64,000 nucleotides of DNA from Duganella sp. CF402 (GTDB taxonomy: Bacteria; Pseudomonadota; Gammaproteobacteria; Burkholderiales; Burkholderiaceae_D), in NCBI RefSeq assembly GCF_900109645.1, contig NZ_FOBG01000001.1, positions 124,001-188,000 on the forward strand, given 5' to 3'. Position 1 is the stretch's first letter; the number at the start of each line of letters is the position of its first letter. Positions 1 to 7,896 of this stretch are shown here, one piece after another. The notes under the pieces were generated by a model. It searched no databases and was not told the DNA's origin. It saw nothing but the letters and a program-made list of their open reading frames with translations. Both the position numbers and the translations under genes were made by a program.

Positions 1-25
1 CCAGGTGAGCAGGAATATCTAAACC

Positions 26-2110
26 ATGCTCGCGCAACCCGTCTCCGACTTCCTGGGCAACAGCGCGGCTCTCTGCGACGCGGTGTTGCGCCTGCGCGGC
101 AACGCCCTCAGCGAAGAACTGGGACGCATCGTGCGCGCGGTGATGAACAGTCCGCTGGGCGAGTACGTGCCGGCCGATTCGTTCTCGGTGCTGTTGCCGC
201 CGCCGACAGAGCCAGTGCAGGCGGCCAACGACGACGCGGTGCCGACCCTGAGCCAGGACATCCGTTTCGACAACCACTACTTCGGCCGCTTCATCGTCTC
301 CGGCCGCGCACAGTACAGCGATCTCGATCGCCAGCACCTGGCCAGCCTGGCCAGCCTGGCGGCCAGCGTGCTGCAAGTGCATTCGGTGGCGCAGCGCACC
401 ACCCACGCCTACGTGCAGGTCGAGGCCAAGCTGCAGCATCAGGCGCAGATCCTGGACCAGATCCACGAATCGGTGCTGACGATGGACATGAACGGCTTCA
501 TCATCAGCTGGAACAAAGGCGCGGAGCGTCTGTTCGGTTACACCGCCGTGGAAGCGGTGGGCCGTAACATCCTGTTCCTCTACGATGACGAAGATATCGG
601 CTTCCACGACGACTTCCTGGAGCAGGGCGGGCGCCTGATGGAAGTGCGGCGCAAAAAGAAAAGCGGCGAAGTGTTCTGGGCCAGCCTGTCGCTGTCGCCG
701 CTGTGCGACATCAACGACCGCTCGATCGGCCTGATCGCCTACCTGACCGACATCACCGAACGCAAGATGGCGGAGGAACGCATCCACCACCTGGCCTACT
801 ACGACGCGCTGACCAACCTGCCGAACCGCACCCTGCTGACCAAGCTGGTGGACCAGGCCCTGACGGTCGCGCAGCGCAACAAGGCGCACGGCTGCGTGCT
901 GTTCATCGACCTGAACCGCTTCAAGCTGATCAACGACACGCTGGGCCGCAAGATCGGCGACGAACTGCTGGTGGAAGTGGCGCGCCGCTTCCGCACCGTG
1001 CTGCGCGACCAGGACCTGGTGGCGCGCCTGGGCGGCGACGAATTCGCGGTTGGCCTGTTCGACATCGGCCAGCACTTCGAGGCCAGCATGGTGGCGCAAA
1101 AGCTGCTCGCCACGCTGAACGAAGCCATCCTCATCGACGGCCACGACTTGCGCGTGGGCGGCAGCATCGGCATCAGCGTCTATCCGCAGGATGGCAATGA
1201 TGCGGAGACCTTGCTGCGCCTGGCCGATATCGCCATGTACCGCGCCAAGCAAGAGGGCAGTGCGGATGGCGACCACGTGGCCTTCTACAGCCAGGACATG
1301 AATCAGGGCATGCAGGAGCGCATGCGCATCGAGACCGGCTTGCGCAACGCGCTCGGCAACGGTGAACTGCTGCTGCACTACCAGCCCAAGTACGCCATCG
1401 AGGATGGCAAAATCATCGGCGCCGAAGCGCTGGTGCGCTGGCGTCATCCGGAGCGCGGACTGGTGCCGCCGTCGGAATTCATCCCGCTGGCCGAGGCCAC
1501 CGGTTTGGTGGTGCAGGTGGGCGAGTGGGTACTGGAGACCGCGTGCGCGCAGGCGCAGGTCTGGAAAGATGCGGGACTGCCGCCGATCCGGCTGGCCGTC
1601 AACGTGTCGGCGCGCGAATTCACGGCGGCGCTGCCGGGGCGTGTCGCCGATACCTTGAAGCGCTACGGCCTGGAGCCGTCGTGGCTGGAACTGGAAATCA
1701 CCGAGAGCACGCTGATGCACAACATCGACCGCGTGATCGGCATCATGGACCGGATTACCGCGCTCGGCGTGACCTTGTCGCTGGATGACTTCGGCACCGG
1801 GTATTCGTCGCTGTCGTACCTGAAGCGCTTCCCGATCGATACGCTGAAGATTGACCGTTCCTTTACCATCGGGATTCCGGGCGACACCAACGACTGCGCG
1901 ATTGCCAACACCATCATCAGCATCGCCCAGCAGCTGAAGCACAAAGTGATAGCGGAAGGCGTGGAGACGGTGGAGCAGCTAGCCTTCCTGAAAAATTCCG
2001 GCTGCAATGAGGTACAGGGCTACCTGTTCTCCAAGCCGCTGGAAGCGGACGAATTCGAGCGCGCTCTGCGCGAGAACTGGGCGCCGGGAAGGGCAAGCCG
2101 GGCAGCGTGA
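26..2110 (+). CDS. PAS-GGDEF-EAL cyclic-di-GMP enzyme
   Basis: Predicted bifunctional c-di-GMP synthase/phosphodiesterase of 694 aa. Order: an N-terminal sensor-like region (about 1-135), a PAS domain (about 142-250, ending in DITERK), a GGDEF domain with intact GGDEF at 336-340, and an EAL domain with EAL at 467-469 plus DDFGTG and EGVE motifs. An RDQD inhibitory-site motif lies five residues before GGDEF, so the cyclase looks product-inhibited. No membrane segment is visible, so it is probably cytosolic. An in-frame TAA lies at 20-22, six bases before the ATG, and AGGAA lies at 11-15, so this start is secure. Both active sites look complete; which activity dominates cannot be read from sequence. 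Confidence 0.95.
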   Translation: MLAQPVSDFLGNSAALCDAVLRLRGNALSEELGRIVRAVMNSPLGEYVPADSFSVLLPPPTEPVQAANDDAVPTLSQDIRFDNHYFGRFIVSGRAQYSDLDRQHLASLASLAASVLQVHSVAQRTTHAYVQVEAKLQHQAQILDQIHESVLTMDMNGFIISWNKGAERLFGYTAVEAVGRNILFLYDDEDIGFHDDFLEQGGRLMEVRRKKKSGEVFWASLSLSPLCDINDRSIGLIAYLTDITERKMAEERIHHLAYYDALTNLPNRTLLTKLVDQALTVAQRNKAHGCVLFIDLNRFKLINDTLGRKIGDELLVEVARRFRTVLRDQDLVARLGGDEFAVGLFDIGQHFEASMVAQKLLATLNEAILIDGHDLRVGGSIGISVYPQDGNDAETLLRLADIAMYRAKQEGSADGDHVAFYSQDMNQGMQERMRIETGLRNALGNGELLLHYQPKYAIEDGKIIGAEALVRWRHPERGLVPPSEFIPLAEATGLVVQVGEWVLETACAQAQVWKDAGLPPIRLAVNVSAREFTAALPGRVADTLKRYGLEPSWLELEITESTLMHNIDRVIGIMDRITALGVTLSLDDFGTGYSSLSYLKRFPIDTLKIDRSFTIGIPGDTNDCAIANTIISIAQQLKHKVIAEGVETVEQLAFLKNSGCNEVQGYLFSKPLEADEFERALRENWAPGRASRAA

Positions 2111-2143
2111 GCGGGAATGGGTGGTCTTGGGGCCAGAAATCTG

Positions 2144-2149
2144 TATAAT
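2144..2149 (+). promoter_or_regulatory. -10 element of tRNA-Ser gene
   Basis: A perfect TATAAT ends 12 bases before the first base of the mature tRNA, in the gap after the GGDEF-EAL gene. No convincing -35 hexamer is visible 17 bases upstream. Confidence 0.5.
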
Positions 2150-2161
2150 GTTGCACACTTA

Positions 2162-2251
2162 GGAAACGTGGCCGAGTGGTTGAAGGCAACAGTCTTGAAA
2201 ACTGTCGACGGGTGAAACCGTTCGTGAGTTCGAATCTCACCGTTTCCGCCA
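2162..2251 (+). tRNA. tRNA-Ser (anticodon UGA)
   Basis: Class II tRNA of 90 nt including an encoded CCA. Acceptor arm GGAAACG pairs with CGTTTCC at 2241-2247, and the discriminator is G. The anticodon stem ACAGT/ACTGT encloses a seven-base loop with TGA at 2196-2198. A long variable arm follows, as expected for serine, then a T-loop with TTCGAAT. It decodes UCA-type serine codons. Confidence 0.97.
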
Positions 2252-2263
2252 GGATAATAAAAT

Positions 2264-2288
2264 AAACCGCCCATGAGGCGGTTTTTTT
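2264..2288 (+). terminator. Rho-independent terminator of tRNA-Ser
   Basis: Stem AAACCGCC/GGCGGTTT (2264-2271 and 2277-2284) with a five-base loop, running straight into a T tract. Confidence 0.9.
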
Positions 2289-2313
2289 ATTTCCTGTCGC
2301 AATTTTGAGCAGG

Positions 2314-2352
2314 AATGAAAAACGGCCCGGTCGACAATGCGACCGGGCCGTT
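2314..2352 (-). terminator. Terminator of the PEP-CTERM gene
   Basis: Perfect 13-bp stem (2321-2333 with 2340-2352) and six-base loop, followed on the minus strand by a T-rich run. It sits 21 bases after the stop of the PEP-CTERM gene. Confidence 0.85.
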
Positions 2353-2373
2353 AGCGGCTGATTTCAGGCGGTG

Positions 2374-3132
2374 TTACTTGTTGCTCTTGCGCTTGCGGGC
2401 TGCAAAGCCGAGCAGGGCCAGGCCGCTCAGCATCATGCCATACGTCGCTGGCTCAGGTACGGCCGAGGTGAACAGACGGTAATTGCTGATGCCATGTGGC
2501 AGGTTGTTCAGCTCAAAGGTAGTATCGGCGGTGACTGGAGCGTTGAATTTGAACAGAATGTCGCCCTGACCGTAGTGGACCGACATATAAGTCGTGTTCG
2601 CCAGCACGCTGAACGAACCGCTGGTATCGTCAGCTTTCAGCAGCGACAGCGAACCCACGCCGCTGGTCGGCAGGCTGTACTTGCCGGTGATCGCGCTCAG
2701 CATCGTGGACGCGCTTTGGTCGTGCACGCCGTTGTTGTCGCCATCGTAAACCCACACGCTTTGGACGTTGGCCGTTGGCGTAGTGGTGTAGGTGACAGTC
2801 TTCGAACCAGCCTGGAAGCTGCCGCCCGGATTGGCCGTGTAGACCCAGCCAGGCGCCGGTGCAGGCGTCGGAGTTGGAGTTGGCGTTGGAGTCGGCGTCG
2901 GCGTGTCGATGTGGCCTGGTGCGTTGCCCGAGTTACCTGGGGCTGGGGTAGGAGTCGGCGTAGGCGTAGGCGTTGGAGTCGGCGTCGGGGTCGGTGCATG
3001 ACCTGGCGCATTGCCCGAGTTGCCTGGGGCCGGAGTTGGAGTCGGCGTCGGGTCCGGCTTTTTTGCGAACGCTGGAGCGACAGCCAGGGACGTCATCACC
3101 GCAAACGCGGCAATATGCTTGGACTGGATCAT
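2374..3132 (-). CDS. PEP-CTERM sorting domain protein with Pro-Thr repeats
   Basis: Secreted surface or matrix protein of 252 aa. The start at 3132 is preceded by GGGGAA and gives a clean signal peptide (about 1-23, ending in PAFA). Residues about 24-95 are almost pure Thr-Pro dipeptides, broken twice by the repeat [12 protein letters not shown] globular region of about 130 residues follows. The C-terminus is a classic PEP-CTERM tail: VPEPATYG, a hydrophobic stretch, then RKRKSNK. Such tails are cut and anchored by an exosortase, and no exosortase gene is in this window. The Pro-Thr spacer is likely glycosylated. Specific role unknown. Confidence 0.9.
   Translation of the reverse strand: MIQSKHIAAFAVMTSLAVAPAFAKKPDPTPTPTPAPGNSGNAPGHAPTPTPTPTPTPTPTPTPAPGNSGNAPGHIDTPTPTPTPTPTPTPAPAPGWVYTANPGGSFQAGSKTVTYTTTPTANVQSVWVYDGDNNGVHDQSASTMLSAITGKYSLPTSGVGSLSLLKADDTSGSFSVLANTTYMSVHYGQGDILFKFNAPVTADTTFELNNLPHGISNYRLFTSAVPEPATYGMMLSGLALLGFAARKRKSNK
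2861..3056 (-). repeat. Degenerate hexamer repeats coding (Thr-Pro)n
   Basis: Three blocks of the hexamer GGAGTC/GGCGTC/GGCGTT family (about 2861-2908, 2948-2998, 3032-3056) encode the Thr-Pro runs of the PEP-CTERM protein. They are separated by two near-identical copies coding for [11 protein letters not shown]. Such arrays change length by slippage. Confidence 0.75.
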
Positions 3133-3262
3133 GGTTTTTCCCCGCAGAATTTGATGTTGAATTTTGGAACTGCTTCTATTTTTTAGGAAATATATCACGG
3201 CTTTTCCGCGAGTGCAATTTATATAAGATAATTTTCTTTTTGAAAATTATTTTTGTGGTTTT

Positions 3263-3421
3263 TATCGGGATCTGCGACGCGGCTTCGTTGTAGCTGAGAA
3301 GGCGTACGCAGTGGTCGATGAAAATCACCGCGCCCTAGTTACCGCCTGGCTGAACCGTCAGGGCAATCTCAAAAATATCGTGGTCGGCCCCTTGCGTGAT
3401 GCTTGGTATGGCTGGGGTTGA
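3263..3421 (+). pseudogene. Possible 3' remnant of a lost gene
   Basis: This 304-base gap (3133-3436) holds an open, protein-like frame on the plus strand from about 3263 to a TGA at 3419-3421. It reads as a soluble C-terminus, with segments such as VVDENHRALVTAWLNRQG and LRDAWYGWG. No start codon or ribosome site precedes it and the upstream half of the gap is AT-rich, so it looks like the tail of a gene truncated beside the hipBA locus. I do not recognise the family. The rest of the gap holds the PEP-CTERM promoter region and nothing else I can name. Confidence 0.3.
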
Positions 3422-3436
3422 TCGCAGCTAGCCAGC

Positions 3437-4480
3437 CTACCTCAATCGCCTCACATTAGCCTCCACCTGTGCTGCCATGTCCTTCACGGTGGATGGCCGT
3501 ACCTTCGCGGCCTTGAGTGTTTTCGCAAAACCGCTGGCGACGTCTATATGCCGGTCCAGATGCGCTCGTGCCTTCTCAGCGGGAACGCCTGCTTTGCTAG
3601 CAAGGTCCAGCATATCCTTGCGTGTAATTGCCAGCGCCTCTCCCATCACGTCCATCTGATGATACCCACCCGGACCCGGTGAGTAAGTCAGGTCATACGC
3701 CGGTGATAATTTCCAGTGGCGCTCGCTATCGAGACGGAACGAAAAGTTCTTGGGATGGTCATCGCGGTTGTTGAAGACGACATTTCCGCCAAGCTTGGGC
3801 GAGATGTCAAAATATTCTGTCGCAGGAATATCCAGGCCGCAGTCCTGTGCCATCTCGGCATAGCAGTTCTCGATGATGCAGACCTCCTTATGCTCGCCTT
3901 GCGATTGGAACTTCACCAGCCAAGGCTGTCCGTTTGCGACGCCATGTGCTCCCATTTCTCCGGTGGCCGCGCAGTAGTCGACCAAGACTTTAGGGCGGGC
4001 GCCGTGCGGAGAGCCGCCCATCAAGACCAACTCTGCAAGAAGCTTGCTGTCCTTGCCGCTCATGACTTGTTGCGATTCCTGCGCGAGCTGAAGAAGGTCG
4101 ACGTTATCGGCCGGGGCGGGCAGCGCTTGTGACGGCTCAAACGTCAGCGCGCCCATTGTGCGATGGCCCAGGAACGCCAACCGATCGAGAGGGGATACCT
4201 TGGCGGCCTCAATCCCGCTCTTGCGGCAGTAGCGATCCATCAGCAGCATCCCCCATCCGTCGGGCAGACTGTCTGCGATCAGGCCGGGCAAGCCATGCTG
4301 CGATTGGGGAAATTTGGAGAAAGCTGCAACTTGCAGCGGCAGCTTAAGGGGCGAAAGCTCCAGCTTTTGCTCCAGCGCTTGCGGGCTGTACTCAAACAAG
4401 AGCTCGCCGCTTCCGTGTGCCAGAGTCCCAAGAAGCCAACGCTCTGCCCAGCCCTCGTAATAGACATCGACGCGTTTCAT
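3437..4480 (-). CDS. hipA: HipA-family toxin kinase, internally deleted
   Basis: Type II toxin-antitoxin HipA-like Ser/Thr kinase, 347 aa; relatives are usually 410-440. The N-terminal part is family-typical: MKRVDVYYEGW, SLPDGWGMLLMDR (about 71-83), and the P-loop-like GGSPHGARPK (about 155-164). The catalytic NNRDDHPKNF (about 237-246) and metal-binding Asp in AYDLTY (about 263) are present. But IPATEYFDISP at about 218-228 runs straight into GGNVVFNNRDD. The stretch of roughly 70 residues that normally lies between them (with FDR and GxR motifs) is missing in frame. The start overlaps the hipB stop as ATGA. The kinase is probably inactive or altered. Confidence 0.8.
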   Translation of the reverse strand: MKRVDVYYEGWAERWLLGTLAHGSGELLFEYSPQALEQKLELSPLKLPLQVAAFSKFPQSQHGLPGLIADSLPDGWGMLLMDRYCRKSGIEAAKVSPLDRLAFLGHRTMGALTFEPSQALPAPADNVDLLQLAQESQQVMSGKDSKLLAELVLMGGSPHGARPKVLVDYCAATGEMGAHGVANGQPWLVKFQSQGEHKEVCIIENCYAEMAQDCGLDIPATEYFDISPKLGGNVVFNNRDDHPKNFSFRLDSERHWKLSPAYDLTYSPGPGGYHQMDVMGEALAITRKDMLDLASKAGVPAEKARAHLDRHIDVASGFAKTLKAAKVRPSTVKDMAAQVEANVRRLR

Positions 4481-4797
4481 GGCTTGGTCTTCATGGAGGG
4501 CTTGCGGATGCGCTGCGGTACCGGCGCCGTTTGCGCTTCCAGTTGCGCGATACTCTGAATCCGTAATACGAAGAGTGATTGCAACTGATCGACGATCCCC
4601 AATGCTGAGGCAACTCGCACCAGCGTCGTCATCGAGCCTTGGCCGTGGGATTCCAGTGCCAGTAGCGTGTTGCGCGAGATGCCCGAACGTGCCGCAAGCT
4701 CTGCTTGCTGTATGCCTTTGGCTTGCCGAGTCGCTTTCAGTCGTTCGCCTAGCGCGACGCACACCTCAGCTGGCGATGCTAAGTTAAAGTCCAGCAT
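4477..4797 (-). CDS. hipB: HipB-like antitoxin, helix-turn-helix
   Basis: XRE-type DNA-binding protein of 106 aa with a Cro/CI helix-turn-helix at about 24-66 (QQAELAARSGISRNTLLALE). It is the first gene of the hipBA pair and its TGA overlaps the hipA ATG, so translation is coupled. By family it binds the HipA kinase and represses the operon. A 7-11-7 inverted repeat 28 bases upstream is the likely operator. The C-terminal tail is long and basic (QRIRKPSMKTKP). Confidence 0.85.
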   Translation of the reverse strand: MLDFNLASPAEVCVALGERLKATRQAKGIQQAELAARSGISRNTLLALESHGQGSMTTLVRVASALGIVDQLQSLFVLRIQSIAQLEAQTAPVPQRIRKPSMKTKP

Positions 4798-4824
4798 TTT
4801 GAGCGTTATCGGTATAAAGTGAAT

Positions 4825-4849
4825 TTAGTGCTCACTATTTACGCACTAA
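4825..4849 (-). promoter_or_regulatory. Probable HipB operator
   Basis: Perfect inverted repeat TTAGTGC, 11-base spacer, GCACTAA. It lies 28 bases upstream of hipB, next to a TTTATAC -10-like element on the minus strand. Autorepression at such repeats is known for HipB; binding here is inferred. Confidence 0.5.
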
Positions 4850-4875
4850 GATCGTAATGCTCAAGCGGAAATGAA

Positions 4876-4908
4876 TAAAAACGGCGACGGGCTGCGTAGC
4901 CGGTCGCC
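4876..4908 (-). terminator. Terminator of the MFS transporter gene
   Basis: Stem GGCGAC/GTCGCC with an inner GGCT/AGCC stem (4883-4908), followed on the minus strand by GTTTTTA. It lies 22 bases beyond the transporter stop. Confidence 0.8.
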
Positions 4909-4930
4909 GCTTGCGAAAAATTTTTCTGCG

Positions 4931-6307
4931 TCAGTGCGCGGTGGCGCCGCGCACCAGCGCTGGCTTGCCGCCGTCTGGCTTGCCGCGATCGGCCGCTTGC
5001 TTGATCAGCAGCGCCATCGTGGATACCACCGCCGCCAGGGACACCACGGTGAACACATCGCTAAAGCCCATTTGCTGGCGCGACAATTCCGCCACCAGGA
5101 AGGAACCGGCGATGCCGCCGAAGCGACCGACGCCCAACATCCACGCCACGCCCGTGGCGCGGCAGCGGGTCGGGTAGTAGGCCGCCGCCAGCGCCGGCAG
5201 CGACGATTGCGCCGTGTTCATCAACGCACCGGCCACGAACACCACCACCGTCAGCACGCCGACATTGCCGGCCACCTGGCCGATGGCGTACACAGCGGCA
5301 GCCGTCAGCGCAAAGCCGGTGGCGATCACGCGATTGGCGTTGTAGCGGTCCATCAGCCAGCCGAACAGGATGGCGCCCACGCCGCCGAGCGGGAACAGGG
5401 CAGAAATCAGGGTGGCGGTTTTTGGTGCGAGGCCCGCATCCTTGAACAGCACCGGCATCCAGTTGACCAGCGCGTAGAAGATCACCAGGCCCATGAAGTA
5501 AGCCAGCCACAGCATGCAGGTGCCCACCAGATAGCGCGGCTGGAACAGCATGGCGATGCCGCTCTTGCCGTCGATGGCCGGACCTTGCTGGCGGCCCGTT
5601 TCGCTCAGGGTGAAGCTGGTCGCCGCAGCGGCCGAGGCGGCAATGCGGGCCAGCACGGCACGGATGCGCTCGGCCGGATAGGCTTTGGCCACCATGTGGC
5701 GTACCGATTCAGGCAAGGTGAAGAACATCACCACCAGCAACAGCAGCGGGGCGACGCCGCCCAGCATGAGCACGCTGCGCCAGCCCCAGATCGGGATCAT
5801 CCACGCGGCCAGGAAACCACCCAGCGCCGCGCCTAGCGGGAAACCGCAGAACATGGCATTGGTCAGCGTGGAGCGGCGTGCGTCCGGACTGAATTCGCTG
5901 GTCAGGGTCACAGCATTTGGCATGGCTGCGCCCAGGCCCAGGCCGGTGATGAAGCGCAGCACGGTCAGTGCTTGCAGGCTGCTGGCCAGCGCCGAGGCGG
6001 CGCAGGCGCTGCCGAAGATGAAGATGGCCACCATCAGCACGATGCGGCGGCCGTAGCGGTCCGCCAGCGGGCCGGAGGTGAGGGCGCCGGCGGCCAGGCC
6101 GAACAGCGCGGCACTCAGTACCGGCGCCAGGTCCGGCTTGGCGATGCCCCAGTCCTTCATGAGGGAAGGGGCGATGAAGCCGATGGCTGCAGTGTCGAAG
6201 CCGTCCAGTAATACGATGAAAAAGCACAGGGCGAAAATCAGCCACTGGTAGCGCGAGAAGCGCTCACGGTTGATGAACTCCTGGACGTCCAGAGCTTGGG
6301 CTTGCAT
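4931..6307 (-). CDS. MFS aromatic-acid:H+ symporter (PcaK/BenK-like)
   Basis: Major facilitator of 458 aa with 12 predicted membrane helices. It has the AAHS-subfamily first-helix motif LLDGFDTAAIGFIAPSL (about 34-50) and the loop 2-3 motif GPLADRYGRR (about 79-88). AAHS members import protonated aromatic acids such as 4-hydroxybenzoate, benzoate or protocatechuate. AGGAG seven bases before the ATG supports the start. It is monocistronic. The promoter carries a sequence identical to the PcaR box I know from Pseudomonas putida, which points to control by beta-ketoadipate pathway intermediates. No degradation genes lie nearby. Confidence 0.9.
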   Translation of the reverse strand: MQAQALDVQEFINRERFSRYQWLIFALCFFIVLLDGFDTAAIGFIAPSLMKDWGIAKPDLAPVLSAALFGLAAGALTSGPLADRYGRRIVLMVAIFIFGSACAASALASSLQALTVLRFITGLGLGAAMPNAVTLTSEFSPDARRSTLTNAMFCGFPLGAALGGFLAAWMIPIWGWRSVLMLGGVAPLLLLVVMFFTLPESVRHMVAKAYPAERIRAVLARIAASAAAATSFTLSETGRQQGPAIDGKSGIAMLFQPRYLVGTCMLWLAYFMGLVIFYALVNWMPVLFKDAGLAPKTATLISALFPLGGVGAILFGWLMDRYNANRVIATGFALTAAAVYAIGQVAGNVGVLTVVVFVAGALMNTAQSSLPALAAAYYPTRCRATGVAWMLGVGRFGGIAGSFLVAELSRQQMGFSDVFTVVSLAAVVSTMALLIKQAADRGKPDGGKPALVRGATAH

Positions 6308-6339
6308 GTGAGTCTCCTGATGTAAATCTTATTCTCCCG

Positions 6340-6389
6340 AGTATAGTACACGATGTGCGATTAATGGATATAAGTTCGATAATCGCACA
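6340..6389 (-). promoter_or_regulatory. PcaR/IclR-type operator and promoter of the transporter
   Basis: Perfect 10-bp inverted repeat TGTGCGATTA (6354-6363) and TAATCGCACA (6380-6389). The distal arm belongs to GTTCGATAATCGCAC (6374-6388), which as I recall it equals the P. putida PcaR consensus. A TATACT -10-like hexamer lies at 6340-6345 on the minus strand, so the operator covers the promoter. Confidence 0.6.
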
Positions 6390-6408
6390 ACTAATTTTGT
6401 AACGGCGA

Positions 6409-6993
6409 GTGTGTGCATTTCACCGGGAGAAGCAAGGCACCGGGCGACGGCAAGTGACGCGCAAAGCGCGCGTGCGTACGGAAACAACGCGCTGCGTTGC
6501 CGATGCTATTGGCCTCATACCCCAAAAAGGAAGGTTTAACGCCGGTACCGGCGTGGCCTTGGGCCTCGATGGCGTCACCGTCGAAATGGACGCAGCCATC
6601 ATGGATACGCGCGGAAGGCTGAGCGCGGTAGCAGCGCTGCGCGCGGTAAAAAATCCGATCCTGGTCATGGCCGATGCCAGCGAGCGCATCTATTGCAGCG
6701 GTGGCGGCGAGCTCGGTGAAGGACTGTCGGTGGACATCGTCGACTGCGCGCTGACCCGGCTGGCGCCCGGCGGCCGACTGCTCATGTACACCTGTGTCGC
6801 CATCAATGGCGGGAACCACCCGTTTCGCGACCGGATCGGCGGCATGCTCAACGCTGCAGGGCTCATCTGGGATTACCACGAGCTCGACCCCGATGTGTTC
6901 GGAGGTGAACTGGGCAGCGAGAAGTACCAGCAGACTGAGCGTATTGCTGCGGTCGTGTTGTCCGCAGCAAGATGCCGGCGTGCTGTTGTCTAG
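6409..6993 (+). pseudogene. Chimeric remnant: asparaginase fragment joined to methyltransferase tail
   Basis: An open frame of 194 codons stitched from two unrelated families. Residues about 41-86 resemble a slice of a plant-type (T2) asparaginase/isoaspartyl peptidase (FNAGTG, MDAAIMD, KNPILV). Residues about 88-186 resemble the C-terminal third of a class I SAM methyltransferase (GGGELGEGLS, RLAPGGRLLMYT, HELDPDVFGGELG). The catalytic Thr of the first and the SAM-binding half of the second are absent. The first 40 residues look like noise and there is no ribosome site. The junction lies near 6664-6673. I read it as a deletion scar that stayed in frame by chance. Confidence 0.65.
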
Positions 6994-7023
6994 CTGCCTC
7001 AGGCGCTGTGCCGCCTCGCCGGT

Positions 7024-7773
7024 TTAGATCTGGCGCAGGCCGCCGTCCACGAACAGCTCGGCGCCGGTGACGAAGCTGGCGCCGTCGGAGGCCAGGAACA
7101 CTGCCGCTTTCGCGATCTCATCCGGATCACCGACCCGGCCCATCGGGATCTGCGACGCCAGATGGTCGAGGAAGCCTTGCTGCTGCCCCGCGTCGGTGCC
7201 GACCAGTTCCACCAGGCCCGGCGTCCTGATCGGGCCGGGGCTCAGCGTGTTGATGCGGATATCGCGGCCCTTCAGGTCCAGGATCCAGTTGCGGGCGAAG
7301 GCGCGCACCGCTGCCTTCGATGCCGAATACACACTGAACGCTTCCGTGCCGCTGCTGCCTGCGGTGGACCCGGTCAGGATCACAGACGCGCCCTTGCCCA
7401 GCAGCGGCAGCGCGGTCTGCACGGTGAGCAGCGTGCCTTTGACGTTGCGTGCGAAGGTGTCGTCGAAGTGCTCTTCGGTGATCTGCCCCAGCGGCAGCAG
7501 CGAGCCGCCGCCAGCATTGGCGACCAGCACGTCGAGCTTGCCGTGTTTGGCTTTGACGCGATCGAACAAGGCCTGCAGTTGGCCGATGTTGGTCGAATCG
7601 GCGCGCACGCCTTCGGCCGAGCCGGCGAGCGCATCCACTGCCATGTCCAGTTCGGCCTGGCGGCGGCCGGTGATGTAGACGTACGCGCCCTCGCGCACGA
7701 AACGTTGGGCGATAGCGAGGCCGATGCCGGTGGTGCCGCCGGTGATGACGGCGATTTTGTCTGCAAGTTTCAT
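7024..7773 (-). CDS. SDR-family NAD(P)-dependent oxidoreductase
   Basis: Short-chain dehydrogenase of 249 aa: nucleotide-binding TGGTTGIG at about 10-17, NAG at about 85-87, Ser in TGSTAG, catalytic YSASK at about 149-153, and a C-terminal GAELFVDGG. The ATG at 7773 has GAAGGAG before it; longer frames upstream have none. ITGRR after the second strand suggests NADP preference (inference). It is divergent from a LysR gene that probably controls it. Substrate unknown. Confidence 0.9.
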   Translation of the reverse strand: MKLADKIAVITGGTTGIGLAIAQRFVREGAYVYITGRRQAELDMAVDALAGSAEGVRADSTNIGQLQALFDRVKAKHGKLDVLVANAGGGSLLPLGQITEEHFDDTFARNVKGTLLTVQTALPLLGKGASVILTGSTAGSSGTEAFSVYSASKAAVRAFARNWILDLKGRDIRINTLSPGPIRTPGLVELVGTDAGQQQGFLDHLASQIPMGRVGDPDEIAKAAVFLASDGASFVTGAELFVDGGLRQI

Positions 7774-7846
7774 GATGCTCCTTCCGTAAATTATTGGGTG
7801 AGTGCAGTGTGCTCTCCTGCAAATCAAGTGATAAGACAGGCGGCAC

Positions 7847-7861
7847 GCATATCAGTTATGC
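7847..7861. promoter_or_regulatory. Candidate LysR box between SDR and lysR genes
   Basis: GCATA, five bases, TATGC: a 15-bp inverted repeat of the T-N11-A LysR type, in the 123-base divergent gap. Placed 35 bases before the regulator start. Confidence 0.4.
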
Positions 7862-7896
7862 TTTGCTTGCATGAATTGATTTTTGATGGCGTGTAA

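Noticed and set aside
2162..2251. tRNA-Ser as an integration site
   Set aside because: No direct repeat of the tRNA 3' end and no integrase gene were found downstream in the window.
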